Shown piece by piece: positions 8,511 to 15,544 of a stretch of DNA of 17,516 nt (position 1 is the stretch's first letter; each line of letters starts with the position of its first letter). The DNA is taken from contig URYX01000019.1 of NCBI GenBank assembly GCA_900552225.1, positions 1 to 17,516 on the forward strand, read 5' to 3'. Below the pieces are notes generated by a model. It was not told the origin of the DNA and ran no database searches. It saw only the letters and a program-made list of their open reading frames with translations. This DNA comes from an uncultured Oscillospiraceae bacterium (GTDB lineage: Bacteria > Bacillota > Clostridia > Oscillospirales > Acutalibacteraceae). The translations under genes were made by a program, and so were the position numbers.

Positions 8511-9983
8511 ATGAAAAGATGGTTGCCAGGAATGCTGGCGCTGCTGCTGACGGTGTGCCTGCTGTGCGGATGCGACACGGGCAAGCCCTCCTCCGGCAGC
8601 TCAACGGTCTCGGCAGCTCCCGGACAAAGCGGCAGCTCGGGAAGCACAACCTCGGGGTCTGCGGCGGCGGAACGCCCCGGCCCCGACACGCAGAACATTC
8701 CGTCGCAGGAGTTTCTGGAGTCGCTCAGGGGCACGAAGATGACCTGGACCTACGGGTATGCGATCGAGGAACGCGGCGCCAGCGTGGGCGCGGATGCCAA
8801 GTACGATGCCATTGACCGCGTGATGGAAAAGTACGGAGTGGAGATCAACATGAAGGGCTCCGGCTCCAACTACAGCACGGTCATGGTGTCCACCGTGCTG
8901 GCGGGCAAGGCCATGGGCGACGTGATGGCGGTCGGGGATCTGGCGTTTGCCGGCTGGTACAAAGCGGGTGTGCTCAAGGATCTGACGGCGGCGGCGCAGA
9001 AGGCGGGCGTGGACTTCAAAAGCCCGGTGTACAGTCAGATGCACACCAAGTATTTCAACATCAACGGCCAGCAGGTCGGCTTCAACTTCGGCGGTACCTT
9101 CGGCGCGAGCATCTATTACAACAAGCGCCTGCTGCAGGAAAAGGGCCTGGAAATGCCGCACGATCTGCTGGCCAAGGGCGAGTGGACGTTTGCCAAGATG
9201 TCGGAATACGCGCAGCTTCTGACCGAGCGCCGCAGCGACGGTACGGTGACCACCTGGGGCTTCGGCTCCTGGGCCGAGTACAGCCTGCTGCAGCAGGCGG
9301 TCATTGCCAACGGCGGCCGCGTGGTCTCGGTGGCGGAGGACGGCTCGCTGCAGGTGGATCTCTCCAGCGCACAGGCGCAGGAGGCACTGCAGTGGATGTA
9401 CGATCTGTGCGCGGTGAGCAAGACGGCCAATGCGACCGCAGAGGGCTCGTGGGAAAAGAAGATGCACGATTTCGTCAACGGGAAGTATGCTCTGTTCCTC
9501 GGGACGGGCAATACGCTCAGCTTTACCTATTCCGACGGAATGAAGGATGAGTTCGGCATGATCACCTTCCCGGTCGGTCCGTCCAACACGACGGGAGAGA
9601 CCGACTGCGTGACGGGAATCGAGGCCTTCTTCATGCCGCCGACGGTGAGCGACGACGATGCGGCCAAGTACCTGTTCCTCCTGGAGGCCGTGCAGCGTGA
9701 GCTGAACGCCGCGCAGACACCGGAGGACGAATTCTACAATGTGGTCGGCTATAAAATCGCGGATCAGCAGTCGTATGACCAGATGTATCAGCGGTATTAC
9801 AGCGATAAGATTCTCGAAATCAGCAACATGTCCGGTACCCTGTGGTCGGATCCCGGTGTCTCAACCATCGCCTACGAGATCATCAGCGGTATTTCCACGC
9901 CCGGTGCGGCTATCAGCAAGTATGAAACCTCAATGAAATCGGTGCTGATGGATCTGTGGAGCGGCATGCGCATCACCGGATAA
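8511..9983 (+). CDS. Sugar ABC transporter solute-binding lipoprotein (importer 2)
   Basis: A 490-residue lipoprotein of the family 1 extracellular solute-binding type. The signal peptide ends in lipobox LLCGC with lipidated Cys21, followed by a Ser/Gly/Thr-rich linker to about residue 60 that would lift the domain off the membrane. The body has family features: an early strand (KMTWTYGYAIEE), a KAMGDVMAVGD stretch where family members discuss the open binding cleft, SIYYNKRLLQEKGLEMP, which is the classic xxYNKxLxxxxGL motif, then GEWTFAKMSEYAQLL, and FVNGKYALFLGTG matching the F-x-x-G-k-x-A motif. It captures a sugar outside the cell for the permeases encoded just upstream. No sequence feature reveals which sugar; the neighbouring GH98 and GH20 genes suggest a host-type oligosaccharide. 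Confidence 0.9.
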   Translation: MKRWLPGMLALLLTVCLLCGCDTGKPSSGSSTVSAAPGQSGSSGSTTSGSAAAERPGPDTQNIPSQEFLESLRGTKMTWTYGYAIEERGASVGADAKYDAIDRVMEKYGVEINMKGSGSNYSTVMVSTVLAGKAMGDVMAVGDLAFAGWYKAGVLKDLTAAAQKAGVDFKSPVYSQMHTKYFNINGQQVGFNFGGTFGASIYYNKRLLQEKGLEMPHDLLAKGEWTFAKMSEYAQLLTERRSDGTVTTWGFGSWAEYSLLQQAVIANGGRVVSVAEDGSLQVDLSSAQAQEALQWMYDLCAVSKTANATAEGSWEKKMHDFVNGKYALFLGTGNTLSFTYSDGMKDEFGMITFPVGPSNTTGETDCVTGIEAFFMPPTVSDDDAAKYLFLLEAVQRELNAAQTPEDEFYNVVGYKIADQQSYDQMYQRYYSDKILEISNMSGTLWSDPGVSTIAYEIISGISTPGAAISKYETSMKSVLMDLWSGMRITG

Positions 9984-10011
9984 TTCTGAAACGGAAAGAG
10001 GGAGAGCTTTT

Positions 10012-10986
10012 ATGAGTATGAAAAAGACGGCGGCCCTGCTGCTGGCGCTTTGCCTGATGCTGCTGCCGGTGTTCGGCGTGTCGGCGGAGGGGCAGGAGGC
10101 CTGCCTGCTGAGCGACTGTGAGCGGTTTGCGGAGGATACGGATACCCTGTTTGAGTGGGGTCTGTTCAACAATGACGATCAGCTCGGAGAGCTGCATCTC
10201 GACACGAGCAGCGCCCTGCAGGGACAGAACAGCATGCGCTTTGACTATGATGTCTGGGGCGCGGGCGGCGGCTGGACGCGCTGCATTTTCTTCCCGGATC
10301 TTCAGTCCATGACGGTCGGTGACGGCCTGAAATTCAGTGCCAAGGCCACCGGCAATATCAAGATGTACGTGGTCATCAGCATTGACTGGAATGCCAAATG
10401 GATTCCGGTGACGCTGACGCCGGAGGCCAGAGAGTATACAATCATCTGGGATGAGGCGGAGGAGATGAAGGGCACGGCCCCGTATTCCGCCAAGGGAGCC
10501 ACCGTCATCAATTCGCTCAGCTTCCTTATCTATGATCCGTGCTATACCGAGGCGCACGGCTATGCGCAGTTCCCGACCATCCAGACCAAGGGCTCCATCT
10601 GGCTCGATGACCTGTACACCTTTGTCGGAGAGGATACCACCGATACCGACGGCAAGGTGTTTACGGCCCCGAAGCCGACCCGCCCGGAGCTGACGACTAC
10701 GACGACATCCCGGACGACGGCGACCAAGCCCGGCGCCACCACCGCGAGCGAGGTGCAGGGCGGGACCACGACGAGCGGCCCGTCCGGCAGTCAGACGACG
10801 GCGGGCAGCACGACCGCGAAGGGCTCTGCGGCCACCACGACCACCCCTGCCAATGCCACCACGGCCGGCAGTGAGGCCGAATCGGGCGGCGTGAGTGTCT
10901 GGCTGATTATCGTGATTGCTGTGGCGGTGCTTGCGGCCGGCGGCGCGGCGGTATTCTTTGTGCTGCGCAGGAAAAAGCAGGCCTGA
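10012..10986 (+). CDS. Membrane-anchored surface protein with one carbohydrate-binding-like module
   Basis: A 324-residue exported protein. The signal peptide covers residues 1-25, ending VSA before Glu26. Residues 30-206 form one predicted beta-sandwich module, beginning LLSDCERFAED and closing with GSIWLDDLYTF, a strand that ends many galactose-binding-like and CBM jelly-roll domains. Residues 217-292 are a Thr/Ser/Ala/Gly-rich linker, and residues 296-318 a membrane segment followed by RRKKQA, so the module is tethered to the membrane at the outer face. No catalytic motif is visible. The two modules of the next protein share the same opening and closing pattern. ATG 10012 has a GGAG site at 10001-10004; ATG 10018 is also possible. 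A glycan-binding role is inferred from fold-like features and context, not from a recognised family. Confidence 0.75.
   Translation: MSMKKTAALLLALCLMLLPVFGVSAEGQEACLLSDCERFAEDTDTLFEWGLFNNDDQLGELHLDTSSALQGQNSMRFDYDVWGAGGGWTRCIFFPDLQSMTVGDGLKFSAKATGNIKMYVVISIDWNAKWIPVTLTPEAREYTIIWDEAEEMKGTAPYSAKGATVINSLSFLIYDPCYTEAHGYAQFPTIQTKGSIWLDDLYTFVGEDTTDTDGKVFTAPKPTRPELTTTTTSRTTATKPGATTASEVQGGTTTSGPSGSQTTAGSTTAKGSAATTTTPANATTAGSEAESGGVSVWLIIVIAVAVLAAGGAAVFFVLRRKKQA
10660..10887 (+). repeat. Low-complexity Thr/Ser-rich linker coding stretch
   Basis: Codons 217-292 of the surface protein at 10012 encode a Thr, Ser, Ala and Gly-rich run with repeated TTTT and TTA patterns, mostly as ACG/ACC codons. It probably acts as an extended, possibly glycosylated spacer across the cell wall. 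Confidence 0.8.
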
Positions 10987-11074
10987 GGTGGAGGATAAGC
11001 GATGGGAGGTGGTCGGAAGGAACCTGAACCCGGAGACCCCGAATACAATCATCACAAAAACAGGAGGATGACCC

Positions 11075-12376
11075 ATGAAAATCAGACGATGGATTTCTCT
11101 GCTGGCGGTATCCGTGCTTTGTGTGGGGATGCTGGCGGCAGGACAGACGGCGCTCGGAGAAGCGCTGACCAAAACCATTACCGGCTTTGAAGACGGAGAA
11201 GCGACCTTTGATGCGTCGAGTCAGTACAATGTCAATGCCTCGGCTACTATTGAAAACCGCGGAGAAGCTGCGGGTAAGTGGCAGAAGCTGCACTATCAAC
11301 TGGATGCAACGGCTGCATGGGCAGAGCAGAAGTACGGACTTGACGGCTTCGGAATGGTTGACGGTACCGGCTGCCGCTATCTGTCCTTTTATGCGAAAGC
11401 GGATACCGAGGTAACTGTACGGGTGTATTTGTCGTCCAACTATGTTGCCGATTACCGGGAAGTAAAGGTGAAAGATGAAGGTTGGTACAGCATGCCGCTG
11501 ACCCTGTGGTCAGACAGCCTCGAAAACTTTAAGCCCGACAAGGTACACTATATGCAGTTCCTATTCCGTGCGGACGCGGGTGAAGGTCAGACGGTAACGG
11601 GCGATCTGTATGTGGATGATCTCTGCCTGACCGAGGAGGACAAATCGATTCCCGAAACGCCCGTACAGCCGGAGGATCCGAAGGATCCGCCGAAGGACAT
11701 GAGCCCCGAAAAGACCCGTATCACCGGCTTTGAGGACGGTCAGTGGCAGTTTGACGGCTCGGATCAGTACAACACGAACGCGGTCACGGAGATTGTGGAC
11801 GGCGGTCTGGACGGCAGCAAGTGGCAGAAGCTGCACTATCAGCAGGGCGGTCTGCATCAGAAGTACATCATGGGCGAATTTACCCCGATCGATGCGTCCA
11901 AGTGCCGGTACATCACGTTCTATGCCAAGGCGGACCAGGAGGTCACCTTCCGCATTTATCTGCAGGCCGACTGGAAGGGCGGCCACGCCAAGGTGACGGT
12001 GAAGGACGAGGGCTGGTACAGCGTGCCGCTGTCGGAGTGGACCACGAAGGTCAAGAACTTTGATACGTCGAAGATTCATTTCCTGCAGTTCCATTTCAAC
12101 GGCTTCTTCGAGGGCGAGGGCAACCTGTATGTGGATGGCCTCTGCCTGACCGAGGGCGACTACAGCAAGGGCGAATTCGATACGGCCGGAGAGCCCGGGA
12201 CTCCCGAGAACCCGGAAAAGCCGGAGAATCCCGAGGATCCGAAGAATCCCGAGAATCCGGAAAAGCCGGAATCCCCGGATGCCGGCGAGGCCCGCTCCGC
12301 GGTGCTGCCGCTGGCGGCGCTGGCGGCCGGAGCCGTGCTGGTGACGGTCGGCATCCGTCGGAAGAACAAACGCTGA
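11075..12376 (+). CDS. Surface protein with two tandem carbohydrate-binding-like modules
   Basis: A 433-residue exported protein. The signal peptide covers residues 1 to about 29. Two homologous beta-sandwich modules follow, at residues 32-188 and 213-360. Both open with ITGFEDG, contain KWQKLHYQ, FYAKAD and VKDEGWYS, and close with LYVDD or LYVDG followed by LCLTE. Between them is a short Pro/Asp/Lys linker. Residues 373-401 form a Pro-Glu-Asn repeat linker, then SPDAG (400-404), a hydrophobic segment (409-426) and RRKNKR. That tail resembles a sortase sorting signal with Ala in place of the usual Thr, so the protein may be wall-anchored or simply membrane-anchored. The ribosome site AGGAGG at 11062-11067 fits the ATG. 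No catalytic residues are visible; a glycan-binding role is inferred from fold and from the glycosidase genes downstream. The family is not recognised. Confidence 0.75.
   Translation: MKIRRWISLLAVSVLCVGMLAAGQTALGEALTKTITGFEDGEATFDASSQYNVNASATIENRGEAAGKWQKLHYQLDATAAWAEQKYGLDGFGMVDGTGCRYLSFYAKADTEVTVRVYLSSNYVADYREVKVKDEGWYSMPLTLWSDSLENFKPDKVHYMQFLFRADAGEGQTVTGDLYVDDLCLTEEDKSIPETPVQPEDPKDPPKDMSPEKTRITGFEDGQWQFDGSDQYNTNAVTEIVDGGLDGSKWQKLHYQQGGLHQKYIMGEFTPIDASKCRYITFYAKADQEVTFRIYLQADWKGGHAKVTVKDEGWYSVPLSEWTTKVKNFDTSKIHFLQFHFNGFFEGEGNLYVDGLCLTEGDYSKGEFDTAGEPGTPENPEKPENPEDPKNPENPEKPESPDAGEARSAVLPLAALAAGAVLVTVGIRRKNKR
11168..11638 (+). repeat. First copy of duplicated carbohydrate-binding-like module
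   Basis: Codons 32-188 of the gene at 11075. It uses noticeably more A- and T-ending codons than the second copy. For example, Glu is mostly GAA here and mostly GAG in the second copy, and GTA is common for Val here but not in the second copy. Confidence 0.8.
11276..11298 (+). repeat. 23-bp exact direct repeat, copy 1
   Basis: This stretch encodes KWQKLHYQ in module 1 and is identical at the DNA level to 11819-11841. The flanking sequences differ considerably, so this is a conserved island between otherwise diverged copies. Confidence 0.9.
11711..12154 (+). repeat. Second copy of duplicated carbohydrate-binding-like module
   Basis: Codons 213-360 of the gene at 11075. It has the GC-rich codon use of the surrounding genes. 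It is shorter than the first copy mainly because it lacks a segment between KLHYQ and the core strands. Confidence 0.8.
11819..11841 (+). repeat. 23-bp exact direct repeat, copy 2
   Basis: Second copy of the exact repeat at 11276-11298, in the same position of the second module (KWQKLHYQ). Confidence 0.9.
12191..12277 (+). repeat. Pro-Glu-Asn repeat linker coding stretch
   Basis: Codons 373-401 encode repeats of NPEKPE and NPEDPK type, a rigid wall-spanning linker. The DNA is a degenerate short tandem repeat and could vary in length by slippage. Confidence 0.75.
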
Positions 12377-12554
12377 ACCGCAGCGACAGAATAAAACAAA
12401 CTCCGCTTATCCTCCAAGGGCGGGAGGCGTCGGGGCTTAACCGGCGCTTCCCGCCGCCGGAGCGGAATGGGAGAGCAAAGGGGCAAAACGGAGCAGCGCT
12501 TGCGCCTGTGCCGTCCTATTCCGTACAAGGAGACAGCGAAAGGAAGGTTATATC
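12377..12554 (+). other. Intergenic gap between surface-protein genes and hydrolase genes
   Basis: This 178-base gap is the largest in the run before 17154. It holds a strong GC hairpin, listed separately, and the GH98 ribosome site GGAAGG at 12542-12547. I see no convincing sigma-A promoter and no tRNA or obvious riboswitch. Confidence 0.7.
12402..12466 (+). promoter_or_regulatory. Strong GC hairpin, possible attenuator, terminator or mRNA processing element
   Basis: Arms 12419-12433 and 12441-12455 pair over 15 bases with two G-U pairs and no mismatch, around a 7-base loop (GGCTTAA). An outer 6-base stem (TCCGCT at 12402-12407 with AGCGGA at 12461-12466) could extend it across small internal loops. 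No T-run follows, so it is not a textbook intrinsic terminator. It could reduce read-through, protect the 3' end of the upstream transcript, or set different expression of transport and enzyme genes. Confidence 0.55.
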
Positions 12555-14561
12555 ATGAAGCAACGAATTTTGGCTTGGGCGGCGGCCGCGGCGCTGCTGC
12601 TCGGACTGTGCGGCTGCCATACGGAGCCGGCCGGCTCCGATGGCAGCTCGGGCACTTCAGACTCCTCAGCGTCGGGTACCCCGACATCCGGCTCTCAGCC
12701 GGACAGCACCCCTGAGCTGCCGCCGGAGGGCTCCATCGATCTGTCAGGCATTGAGCGCGTGACGACGGCGGAGCTCCCGCAGACGGATATGCGCACTGCC
12801 ATGACCGCGGTACGTCAGCGCGACACGGCCGACAATACCCGCATGGTCATCAACACACAAAACCCGCTGTTTACCTTTTTTGCGGGGCTGTCCGGGGAGT
12901 CGTATGCCAACTTCCCGTCGATCGGAGACATGAAGCGGATGTGGGAGGCCATTCCGGAGGATATCCGGGCCTTTTCCGCCGTGATTATGGGCTACAACTG
13001 CCTCGAATTCGACCGCGATGACCGCGCCAGCATTTATGCGCAGGCCGATGCCTATCTGACGGAGCTCGACAAGACGGACATCAAGGTGATCTGGGCGGTG
13101 GAGATGTGGGATACCTATCAGACGCCGGAGCGCTGGACGGTGGAGGAGCTGTCCTCGATGCTGCGCCGTCATCCCTCGCTCGTCGGCCTGGAGCACGGCG
13201 AGCAGAGCTGCATGGGTGTGGATCCCGAGGAGATCGAGCGGATGAAGATCACACTCCGGGCCTGTCAGGAAAACAACGCACTGTTCTTCTGGCACGAGAT
13301 GGAGTATAAGTTCTCCACCACCACGATTTACCGGTTTATGGAGGATCGGGAGCTGTATGACCTGATGCGCTCCTACGCGCATAACGTGGTGATTATCGAT
13401 AAGCACAACGGACAGGGCCGCCATTTCTCGTCGCAGAGCTGTACCTTCGGTGCCTGGCTGGAGGGACTGTGCGACAACTGGGGCACCAATCCGGAGAGCT
13501 GGCTGTTCTGGGAGGAGGGCATCCGCGGCTACGACGATCCGGGCGAGGGAATCCGGACGGTGACGGGCGGCGATTTCCTCTATCCGTGCTCGCTGTGGGG
13601 CATCGATACGGTGGCCGACCTGATTGGCGGGGCCACAGTCTTTTCCTTTGAAACCTCGGCCGCCGTGTATCATACGGTGACCAATTCTGCCGGGGAATAC
13701 GAGGTGGAATGGGTGACGGCATGGGATGAGATTCTCTGCCCGCTGTACCGCCGCATCCTGGCGGAGAACGTCATCCCGACGCGGGAGGAGGTCCGGCAGC
13801 AGGTGCATGCGGCCTATCAGGTGACGGATCTCGAGGCCCCGGAGATCACCGGCATCGAGGCCTCGCTGCTGATGGATCTGTACGGCGGCACCTCGGCCTA
13901 CATCCGCGCCTATGAGAGCATGGGCGTCAGCAAAAAGTGGATTCCCATCTCCGGCCGCTATTACATCATCCCGTTCCTCAGCAAGTATGCCGATGCGGCG
14001 GCCGTGCTGCCGGGCGCGGAGATTCTCACGGCGGAAAACTACGAATCCCGTATCGGCACGCCGGAGGCGAAGCAGGAGCTGTTTCGCAGTCTCTACCCCG
14101 AGACCTATCGGGGCGATGCCGTGGTGTTCCATGAAAAGGGACTCTGGTATCTGTTCAACAGCAGCGAGTTCTTTACCGGCACGGAAACGGCGGAGCTGAC
14201 GCTGGAAAACGGGCGGCGGCTGTATACCTCCATGCGGGAGAATACGCTCGGAATCGTGGAGGTCTCCGACCGGACGGTGGAGATCGAGCTGACCAACTAC
14301 CGTTATGACATCCGTAAATATTTCGATAAGAAGGAACGCATCGAGGTGTTCCTGCAGGAGCTCTGGAACGGCGGCAAGCGCGACAATCCGGAGGATTTCC
14401 GCGAGACGGTCTATGTGCTCTCCGGCTATACGTCCGAGCCGACGGTGAGCATTACGGGCAGCAACCACGCACAGGCGGGCACTGACTATAACGCTGAGAC
14501 GGGGACGCTGACCGTGAAGGTCATCAGCAACGGCGTGGTGCGGATTACGGTGACGGAATAA
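12555..14561 (+). CDS. GH98 family endo-glycosidase lipoprotein
   Basis: A 668-residue lipoprotein with lipobox LCGC (Cys21) and a Ser/Gly/Thr linker to about residue 58. From memory of the pneumococcal blood-group endo-beta-galactosidases of family GH98, several blocks match: NPLF (103-106), FFWHEME (244-250), WLEGLCDNWG (301-310), VFSFET (362-367), RYYIIPFL (468-475), ILTxENxxxR near 490-499, LYPETYRGD (513-521), and the C-terminal FRETVYVLSGY with NGVVRITV. The catalytic Glu, Asp and Glu of that family would correspond to E216, D307 and E366, with similar spacing. The enzyme should cut internal glycosidic bonds of an external glycan at the cell surface: blood-group A/B, Lewis Y or, in some members, xylan. 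The N-terminal binding modules seen in the pneumococcal enzymes are absent. Start ATG 12555 has site GGAAGG. The next gene begins 14 bases after the stop. Confidence 0.85.
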   Translation: MKQRILAWAAAAALLLGLCGCHTEPAGSDGSSGTSDSSASGTPTSGSQPDSTPELPPEGSIDLSGIERVTTAELPQTDMRTAMTAVRQRDTADNTRMVINTQNPLFTFFAGLSGESYANFPSIGDMKRMWEAIPEDIRAFSAVIMGYNCLEFDRDDRASIYAQADAYLTELDKTDIKVIWAVEMWDTYQTPERWTVEELSSMLRRHPSLVGLEHGEQSCMGVDPEEIERMKITLRACQENNALFFWHEMEYKFSTTTIYRFMEDRELYDLMRSYAHNVVIIDKHNGQGRHFSSQSCTFGAWLEGLCDNWGTNPESWLFWEEGIRGYDDPGEGIRTVTGGDFLYPCSLWGIDTVADLIGGATVFSFETSAAVYHTVTNSAGEYEVEWVTAWDEILCPLYRRILAENVIPTREEVRQQVHAAYQVTDLEAPEITGIEASLLMDLYGGTSAYIRAYESMGVSKKWIPISGRYYIIPFLSKYADAAAVLPGAEILTAENYESRIGTPEAKQELFRSLYPETYRGDAVVFHEKGLWYLFNSSEFFTGTETAELTLENGRRLYTSMRENTLGIVEVSDRTVEIELTNYRYDIRKYFDKKERIEVFLQELWNGGKRDNPEDFRETVYVLSGYTSEPTVSITGSNHAQAGTDYNAETGTLTVKVISNGVVRITVTE

Positions 14562-14575
14562 GGGGGAAAACGGCG

Positions 14576-15544
14576 ATGAAGTACACGGCAGAGGCAAAGG
14601 AACTGAAGTTTGACGGCCGCTGGTGCATACGGGAGGGGCAGGCCGTGACAGCGGTGCCCGGCTCGCGCTTTGAGGTGACGGCGCGCGGAGACTGTGTGGT
14701 GTTTGAATTCGACATGGGCGGCAACGAGATGCCGTTCCCGCATGTCTGGATCGGTGTGGACGATGTCAAGGTGGAGGCGGAGCTGACGGCACGGATGCGG
14801 GTCGAGCTGCCGGAGGACGGCGCTCCCCATCGGGTGCGGGTGATTCTCAAGAACTGTCAGGAGCGCCTGCCGCGCTGGAAGCAGCCGCTGTGCGGCAAGG
14901 TGACGCTGCGGGCGGTGTATGCCCGTGAGCTGCTGCCGCAGGAGCCGGATCTGCGGCCGCGGATTCTGTTCGTCGGGGACTCCATCACCGAGGGAATCAT
15001 GACCGGCGAGGATATCCCCGAGGCGGATACGGGAGAATGCATGACCTCGGATGCCGACGCCACCTATGCCGCCCATTTGGTGCGGATGCTGCAGGTGCGC
15101 GGCTCCTACATGGGCTACGGCGGCGGGGGAGTGACCCTGGAGGCCATCGGCGGAGTACCGTTCGCGGCCGACGCCTATCCCTATGTGTTCGAGGGTGAGC
15201 CTGCGACGGAGGTGCCGGATGTGGTGTCGATCAATCTCGGCACCAATGACTGGGGTGCATCGCGCGAGACCTTCGTGATGCAGTACCGGCGCCTGCTGGA
15301 GGTCATTCGTCAGACGCATCCGCAGGCCAAAATCCTGTGTATTGTACCGTTTATCGGCTGCCGCAAGGAGGAGATTCACGAGGTGGCCGCGGCCTTTTCC
15401 GCAGAGCACGGGACTCCGGTCACCGTCGTGGATACGGACGGATGGCTTCCCCGTGAGCCGCTGCATCCGCTGCGGGCCGGCCACCGGACGGCGGCCGAAA
15501 AGCTGCTGCCGTATTTTCAGAAGCTGCTGCAGGAGGAATCGTGA
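14576..15544 (+). CDS. SGNH/GDSL esterase, CE2-like, no signal peptide
   Basis: A 322-residue, probably cytoplasmic, carbohydrate esterase. Residues 1-125 form a beta-rich N-terminal domain, and residues 128-322 an SGNH hydrolase fold. Block I is FVGDSITEG with nucleophile Ser136, a glycine block YGGGG is at 181-185, block III is LGTND (221-225) and the catalytic His is probably His297 in EPLHPL. The usual Asp three residues before the His is replaced by Glu294. The N-terminal beta domain plus SGNH layout resembles CE2 acetylesterases, which lack a typical catalytic Asp. It likely removes O-acetyl groups from imported sugars, such as acetylated mucin or xylan fragments. That substrate is inferred from its place between the GH98 and GH20 genes. 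AGGGGG at 14561-14566 supports ATG 14576. The stop overlaps the next start (TGATG). Confidence 0.8.
   Translation: MKYTAEAKELKFDGRWCIREGQAVTAVPGSRFEVTARGDCVVFEFDMGGNEMPFPHVWIGVDDVKVEAELTARMRVELPEDGAPHRVRVILKNCQERLPRWKQPLCGKVTLRAVYARELLPQEPDLRPRILFVGDSITEGIMTGEDIPEADTGECMTSDADATYAAHLVRMLQVRGSYMGYGGGGVTLEAIGGVPFAADAYPYVFEGEPATEVPDVVSINLGTNDWGASRETFVMQYRRLLEVIRQTHPQAKILCIVPFIGCRKEEIHEVAAAFSAEHGTPVTVVDTDGWLPREPLHPLRAGHRTAAEKLLPYFQKLLQEES
15531..15536 (+). promoter_or_regulatory. Ribosome binding site deciding the GH20 gene start
   Basis: AGGAGG is 7 bases before the ATG at 15544 and only 4 before the in-frame GTG at 15541. The ATG, overlapping the esterase stop as TGATG, is therefore the better start. 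Confidence 0.75.

Noticed and set aside
11044..11049. TACAAT as a possible -10 box before the two-module protein gene
   Set aside because: No acceptable -35 element lies 15-19 bases upstream, so it is probably chance.
11002..11190. Small 62-codon plus-strand frame in the gap before the two-module protein
   Set aside because: It overlaps the start and signal peptide of the real gene in another frame and its sequence is unlike a protein; its start has no convincing role.
12191..12277. Short repeats here as a possible CRISPR array
   Set aside because: They are in frame, encode a Pro-Glu-Asn linker and have no spacers of regular length.
12500..12528. TTGCGC as a possible -35 box before the GH98 gene
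   Set aside because: The sequence 17 bases downstream (GTACAA) does not resemble a -10 element.
12744..14597. Minus-strand open frame of 617 codons
   Set aside because: It is opposite the GH98 gene, whose motifs are conserved; there is no ribosome site or domain on the minus strand.
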